Shown here piece by piece: positions 60,583-64,000 of a DNA stretch of 64,000 nucleotides. The translations under genes and the position numbers were made by a program. Numbering within the stretch: position 1 is the stretch's first letter; every line of letters starts with the position of its first letter. The stretch lies in assembly GCF_001620055.1 (NCBI RefSeq), contig NZ_LQGY01000022.1, forward strand, positions 1 to 64,000, in the 5' to 3' direction. The notes beneath the pieces are model-generated. The model was not told the origin of the DNA, did not search any database, and worked only from the letters and a program-made list of their open reading frames with translations. This DNA is from Agromyces sp. NDB4Y10 (GTDB taxonomy: Bacteria; Actinomycetota; Actinomycetes; Actinomycetales; Microbacteriaceae).

Positions 60583-61512
60583 TCAGCCGGGCAGGTCCGT
60601 GCGGGTACCCGGTGCGCCGGTCGCGCCGTCCTTCGGCGTGAAGGCGCCGCCGATCCCCTTCAGGGCCTCGGTGAGCTCGCTCGGGATGATCCAGAGCTTG
60701 TTCGACGCGCCCTCGGCGAGCTGGGGGAGCATCTGCAGGTACTGGTAGCCGAGCAGCTTGGGGTCGGGGTCGCCCTTGTGGATGGCGTCGAAGACCGTGA
60801 GGATCGCCTCGGCCTCACCCTGTGCACGGAGCACGGCGGCCTTGGCGTCGCCCTCGGCCTTGAGGATCGAGGCCTGCCGGGCACCCTCGGCCTCGAGGAT
60901 GGCGGACTGCTTCGTGCCCTCGGCGGTGAGGATCGCGGCGCGGCGGTCGCGCTCCGCGCGCATCTGCTTCTCCATCGAGTCCTGGATGGACAGGGGCGGA
61001 TCGATCGCCTTGAGCTCGACGCGGGAGACGCGGATGCCCCACTTGCCGGTCGCCTCGTCGAGCACGATGCGGAGCTGGCCGTTGATGTTGTCGCGGCTCG
61101 TGAGTGCCTCTTCGAGGTTCAGGCCGCCGACCACGTTGCGGAGGGTGGTCGTGGTGAGCTGCTCGACCGCGCCGAGGTAGTTGTTGATCTCGTAGGTCGC
61201 CGCGCGGGCGTCGGTGACTTGGAAGTAGACGACCGTGTCGATCGACACGACGAGGTTGTCCTCGGTGATCACCGGCTGCGGAGGGAACGAGACGACCTGC
61301 TCGCGCATGTCGACGAGCGGCAGCAGCCGGTCGATGAAGGGCACGAGGAGGTTCAGGCCGGGGGAGAGGGTCTTGTGGTACCGGCCGAGCCGTTCGACGA
61401 CGCCCGAGTACGCCTGGGGGACGATCCGGATGGATCGCGCGATGACCACGATCGCGAAGATCGCGATCGCCGCGACGACGACCAGGGTGATGATGGGGCC
61501 GATGTCGTTCAC
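60583..61512 (-). CDS. SPFH/Band 7 domain protein (stomatin-like)
   Basis: The 309-residue protein has an N-terminal membrane helix (ITLVVVAAIAIFAIVVIA), an SPFH core (LVPFIDRLLPLVDMREQVVS, VYFQVTDARAATYEI), and a long coiled coil (MRAERDRRAAILTAEGTKQS). Such proteins form membrane scaffolds for quality control. GTG 61512 overlaps the nfeD stop by GTGA, the classical stomatin-nfeD pair. Confidence 0.93.
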   Translation of the reverse strand: MNDIGPIITLVVVAAIAIFAIVVIARSIRIVPQAYSGVVERLGRYHKTLSPGLNLLVPFIDRLLPLVDMREQVVSFPPQPVITEDNLVVSIDTVVYFQVTDARAATYEINNYLGAVEQLTTTTLRNVVGGLNLEEALTSRDNINGQLRIVLDEATGKWGIRVSRVELKAIDPPLSIQDSMEKQMRAERDRRAAILTAEGTKQSAILEAEGARQASILKAEGDAKAAVLRAQGEAEAILTVFDAIHKGDPDPKLLGYQYLQMLPQLAEGASNKLWIIPSELTEALKGIGGAFTPKDGATGAPGTRTDLPG

Positions 61513-61982
61513 GCCTGGGCGCTCCTCTCAATGGGCACGACGACCGCCGTCGCGCCGTCGATGCCGGTGACGAGCACGCGCTCGCCCGCGGCGACGTCCG
61601 CCTGCTCGGTGATGGGCGAGAGCCGCGCCGTCCAGACGTCGCCGTTGTGCAGCTTGACCTGGCCGCCGGCGGCGGTGACCGTGCGCACCACGCTGCCCTC
61701 GGCGCCGATCAGCGCATCGACGTTGCTGCGCGCCGGATCCGCACCGCGGCGCAGCAGCCGCAGCAGCGATGGTCGAAGCGTCAGCAGCAGTGCGACCGCG
61801 ACGACGGCGGCCACGATGAACTGCGCCCACCAGGGGATGCCGGTGAGGCCGGAGAGCAGTCCCGCGACGCTGCCGAGCGCGAGCATGAGGAACGTCATCT
61901 CGAGGGTGAACACCTCGATGGTCGCGAACACGAGGATCAGCACCAGCCAGGCGATCCACGCGTACTGCGTCAGCACATCCAC
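61509..61982 (-). CDS. NfeD-like membrane protein
   Basis: The 157-residue short NfeD has three hydrophobic helices (AWIAWLVLILVFATIEVF, MLALGSVAGLLSGLTG, FIVAAVVAVALLLTL) and a C-terminal OB fold (IGAEGSVVRTVTAAGGQVKL). It pairs with the SPFH gene. The GTG at 61982 has GGAG 8 nt upstream; an alternative GTG lies 6 nt later. Confidence 0.9.
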   Translation of the reverse strand: MDVLTQYAWIAWLVLILVFATIEVFTLEMTFLMLALGSVAGLLSGLTGIPWWAQFIVAAVVAVALLLTLRPSLLRLLRRGADPARSNVDALIGAEGSVVRTVTAAGGQVKLHNGDVWTARLSPITEQADVAAGERVLVTGIDGATAVVVPIERSAQA

Positions 61983-62106
61983 TTCGACTCCTTCGGGCTA
62001 CCTCGAACCTATCAGCGCGCGGGACGCCGGTGGGGGAGTTGGTAGTCTCGGGGGCGGCGCTCCGCGTGGCGCCCAGCCATCCCCGCACCGCATCGAGGAG
62101 CCCATC

Positions 62107-62874
62107 GTGACCAACCCGCTCGCCCCCGGATCGCTCGACGGTCGCGTCGCCGTCGTCACGGGCTCGTCCCGCGGCATCGGCGCCGACACCGCACGGTATC
62201 TCGCCGAAGCGGGCGCCGCCGTCGTGATCAACTACCGCAGCAAGGCGCCGCGAGCCGAGAAGATCGTCGGCGAGATCACCGCCGCGGGCGGTCGGGCGAT
62301 CGCGGTCGGCGCCGACCTGACGGATGCCGCGTCGGTCCGGGCGATGTTCGAGCGCGCCGTCGACGAGTTCGGGCCGATCGACCTCCTCGTGCTCAATGCC
62401 TCGGGCGGCATGGAGTCCGGCATGGGGGAGGACTACGCGATGCGCCTGAACCGCGACGCGCAGGTCAACGTCGTCGAGAACGCGCTGCCCCACCTCGCCG
62501 AGCACTCGCGGATCGTGTTCGTCACCAGCCACCAGGCGCACTTCATCCGTACGACGCCGACGATGCCGGAGTACGAGCCGGTCGCGCTCTCGAAGCGAGC
62601 CGGTGAGGACGCACTCCGGGCGAAGCTGCCCGAACTCGACGCGAAGGGCGTCGAGTTCGTCGTCGTCTCCGGCGACATGATCGAGGGCACCATCACCGCG
62701 ACGCTGCTCGAGCGCGCCAACCCGGGTGCCATCGCCGCGCGCAAGGAGGACGCGGGCAAGCTGTACAACGTCGCGGAGTTCGCCGCCGAGGTCGCGGCCG
62801 CCGCCGTCGACCCGGTCCCGGACGACCACACGCGCTACGTCGGCGACGTCTCCGGCTTCTCGCCCGAGCGCTAG
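62107..62874 (+). CDS. SDR-family oxidoreductase with atypical active site
   Basis: The 255-residue protein has TGSSRGIGADTARYLAEAGA and VVINYRS, but VLNASGGMESG stands where N-N-A-G is usual and the Tyr/Lys segment reads YEPVALSKRAGE (Tyr to Lys seven residues, not four). Catalysis may be altered or lost. Substrate unknown. GTG 62107 follows GAGGAGCCC. Terminator follows. Confidence 0.85.
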   Translation: MTNPLAPGSLDGRVAVVTGSSRGIGADTARYLAEAGAAVVINYRSKAPRAEKIVGEITAAGGRAIAVGADLTDAASVRAMFERAVDEFGPIDLLVLNASGGMESGMGEDYAMRLNRDAQVNVVENALPHLAEHSRIVFVTSHQAHFIRTTPTMPEYEPVALSKRAGEDALRAKLPELDAKGVEFVVVSGDMIEGTITATLLERANPGAIAARKEDAGKLYNVAEFAAEVAAAAVDPVPDDHTRYVGDVSGFSPER

Positions 62875-62882
62875 CGCGAGAG

Positions 62883-62917
62883 GCGGGGCCGGTCGAATCC
62901 GAGACGACCGGCCCCGC
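62883..62917. terminator. Bidirectional terminator
   Basis: GCGGGGCCGGTCG (62883-62895) and its complement (62905-62917) form a 13-bp stem with a 9-nt loop between the convergent SDR and HdeD-like genes. Confidence 0.85.
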
Positions 62918-62940
62918 AGTCCGCCCTGCAGCCCCCCGAC

Positions 62941-63549
62941 TCAGGCGGACACTTGGAGATCACGACCGAACGTGAACGCCCGGACGATCTGCATGATGCC
63001 GAGGATGATCAGCGAGATGCCGGTCACCCAGAAGAGGATGACGGCGCCCCACAGCGGCGAGAAGAGCAGCACGATGCCGGCGATGACGCTGAGCAGGCCG
63101 AAGAAGATCGACCAGCCCTTGGACGCCGAGTTGCCGGCCTGGGCGAGGGCGACCGCACCTTCGACGATCCAGAGGATGCCGACGAGCACGCCGAGGAAGA
63201 TCCCCAGCACCACGGCGCTCTCGCTGGGGCTCGTGAGCATGAGGATGCCGCCGATCACGAAGAGCACGCCGAGGATGATGTCGAGCGCCCTCGCGCCGCC
63301 GGAGAGACCCTTCGAGAAGATGCCGAGTCCGACGTAGGCGAGGCCGGCGATGAGGAAGTAGATCCCGATGAGGACCGTGAGCACGATCGCGGAGTTCTTC
63401 GGCCAGAACGTGATGAAGATCCCGGCGATCAACGCGAGGACGCCGGTGATGCCGAGGGCGACGCGGATGGTGCTGACGGCCGATCTCGTGAGGTCGGCGG
63501 AATCGAACGCGAATGCGGCGAAGCCGCTGCTGGACTGCGGGGACGACAT
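62941..63549 (-). CDS. HdeD family membrane protein (DUF308)
   Basis: The 202-residue protein has about six hydrophobic helices in pairs (TGVLALIAGIFITFWP, LIGIYFLIAGLAYVGLGI, VLFVIGGILMLTSP, LFSPLWGAVILFWVTG), the HdeD/DUF308 pattern. HdeD is tied to acid resistance in Escherichia coli; the role here is unknown. ATG 63549 has GGAG about 9 nt upstream. Confidence 0.88.
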   Translation of the reverse strand: MSSPQSSSGFAAFAFDSADLTRSAVSTIRVALGITGVLALIAGIFITFWPKNSAIVLTVLIGIYFLIAGLAYVGLGIFSKGLSGGARALDIILGVLFVIGGILMLTSPSESAVVLGIFLGVLVGILWIVEGAVALAQAGNSASKGWSIFFGLLSVIAGIVLLFSPLWGAVILFWVTGISLIILGIMQIVRAFTFGRDLQVSA

Positions 63550-63592
63550 GACGACGACTCCTTCCGGCACGCGCGGGGTTGCGTGCTCGCGC

Positions 63593-64000
63593 TCAGCGTA
63601 TGCCCGCGGGTCCTTCGGAGCGCGGAGGAAACCGCGTGCTTCCCGGCGTGTCGCGGTCCTGTCGCCGGTGCTGGCCGATCCAGTCGTCGATGTCCTCCCA
63701 CTCCTGGAGGAGCCAGTCGAACCGTTCCTCGCGGGCGGTCGGGATCTCGTTCCGCGGCACTCGCCAGAACCGCATGACGATGGTCTTGTCGGTCGGGAGC
63801 TCGCGCCAGACGTCCGTGATGGTCCGGATCCGTTCGAGTCCGGTGTGGGCCACGAAGTAGACGTCGGCATCGGGCGCGGCGTCCAGCGCGGCGAAGAAGC
63901 CGCCGGGTCGCGGGGCCATGACGTTCTGCAAGCGCGCAGCCCGGTCTGCGGCTGCGTGGAGCCCCGCGGCGCGCAGCCGCTCGATCGCACGGGTGCGCCG
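63593..64000 (-). CDS. C-terminal part of a lysophospholipid acyltransferase-like protein
   Basis: The frame is open to the window edge, so the gene starts beyond 64000. The visible 136 residues contain RLQNVMAPRPGGFFAALDAA, YFVAHTGLERIRTITDVW and DKTIVMRFWRVPRNEIP, with EERFDWLLQEWEDIDDWI, as in the C-terminal part of actinobacterial 1-acylglycerol-3-phosphate acyltransferase-like proteins. Catalytic HX4D is not in view. It ends 43 bp upstream of the HdeD-like gene on the same strand. Confidence 0.8.
   Translation of the reverse strand, partial: RRTRAIERLRAAGLHAAADRAARLQNVMAPRPGGFFAALDAAPDADVYFVAHTGLERIRTITDVWRELPTDKTIVMRFWRVPRNEIPTAREERFDWLLQEWEDIDDWIGQHRRQDRDTPGSTRFPPRSEGPAGIR

Overview
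The window is a stretch of housekeeping chromosome from a very G+C-rich actinobacterium. The gene content fits Microbacteriaceae: a type B ribosomal protein L31, an RbpA-type RNA polymerase partner, DUF3097 and DUF3099 proteins, a SURF1 protein, GlgC/GlgM glycogen genes, the trmI-pafBC-tatAC-helY cluster and an imuA'-imuB-dnaE2 mutasome. The genus is not fixed by what I can see. I found two tRNA genes (Ala-GGC, Leu-GAG) and no rRNA, insertion sequence, prophage, integrase or CRISPR array.

Layout. 1-3.1 kb: tail of an alanine/proline-rich membrane-anchored protein, rsfS, tRNA-Ala, a small hypothetical gene, an alpha/beta hydrolase and a small membrane protein. 3.1-8.2 kb: a branched-chain 2-oxoacid dehydrogenase operon (E1 alpha, E1 beta, E2) behind an Lrp-type regulator and an MpaB/DUF2236 gene. 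8.2-14.6 kb: a family 3 glycosidase lipoprotein, YceI, an AlkZ-like DNA glycosylase candidate, an ABC-F ATPase and a PLP decarboxylase. 14.6-20 kb: DUF3099/SURF1 operon, fabG, a secreted beta-propeller, serB coupled to glgC. 20-25.8 kb: glgM, an ABC ATPase, rpmE2, an exonuclease, a hydrolase and a glycosyltransferase. 25.8-39.8 kb: histidine phosphatase/sirtuin pair, SPOUT methyltransferase, D-Ala-D-Ala carboxypeptidase, SGNH hydrolase, orphan helicase, two MFS transporters, a sulfur amino acid PLP enzyme with its divergent Lrp-type regulator, a ferritin-VIT1 fusion, an SDR and DUF3097. 39.8-45.6 kb: SOS mutasome operon with a LexA box. 45.6-49.4 kb: a gene-free stretch, tRNA-Leu, an M20 peptidase, uppP and PAC2. 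49.4-59.4 kb: HAD, trmI, FKBP lipoprotein, pafB, pafC, tatA, tatC, helY, lnt. 59.4-64 kb: rbpA, GDPD, an NfeD/SPFH pair, an SDR, HdeD and the end of an acyltransferase gene.

Themes. The chromosome is compact: at least eleven adjacent same-strand pairs overlap by an ATGA or GTGA, and three convergent pairs share a single CTAG as their two stop codons. About seventeen genes carry a TANNNT hexamer ending 5-8 nt before the start codon, the layout of leaderless transcripts. The short word GGATGCC/GGCATCC recurs far more often than base composition would predict. DNA-damage control appears twice: a LexA-type operator before imuA', and PafBC retained although the arc-dop-pup-prcBA-pafA block that usually sits between trmI and pafB is missing.

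I did not find a convincing wholly new multi-gene system. The best leads are the leaderless and divergent promoter arrangement, the stripped proteasome locus that keeps PafBC, the GGATGCC word, the CTAG stop hinge, the Toprim-like DUF3097 protein and a three-codon leaderless mini-ORF before the dehydrogenase operon.
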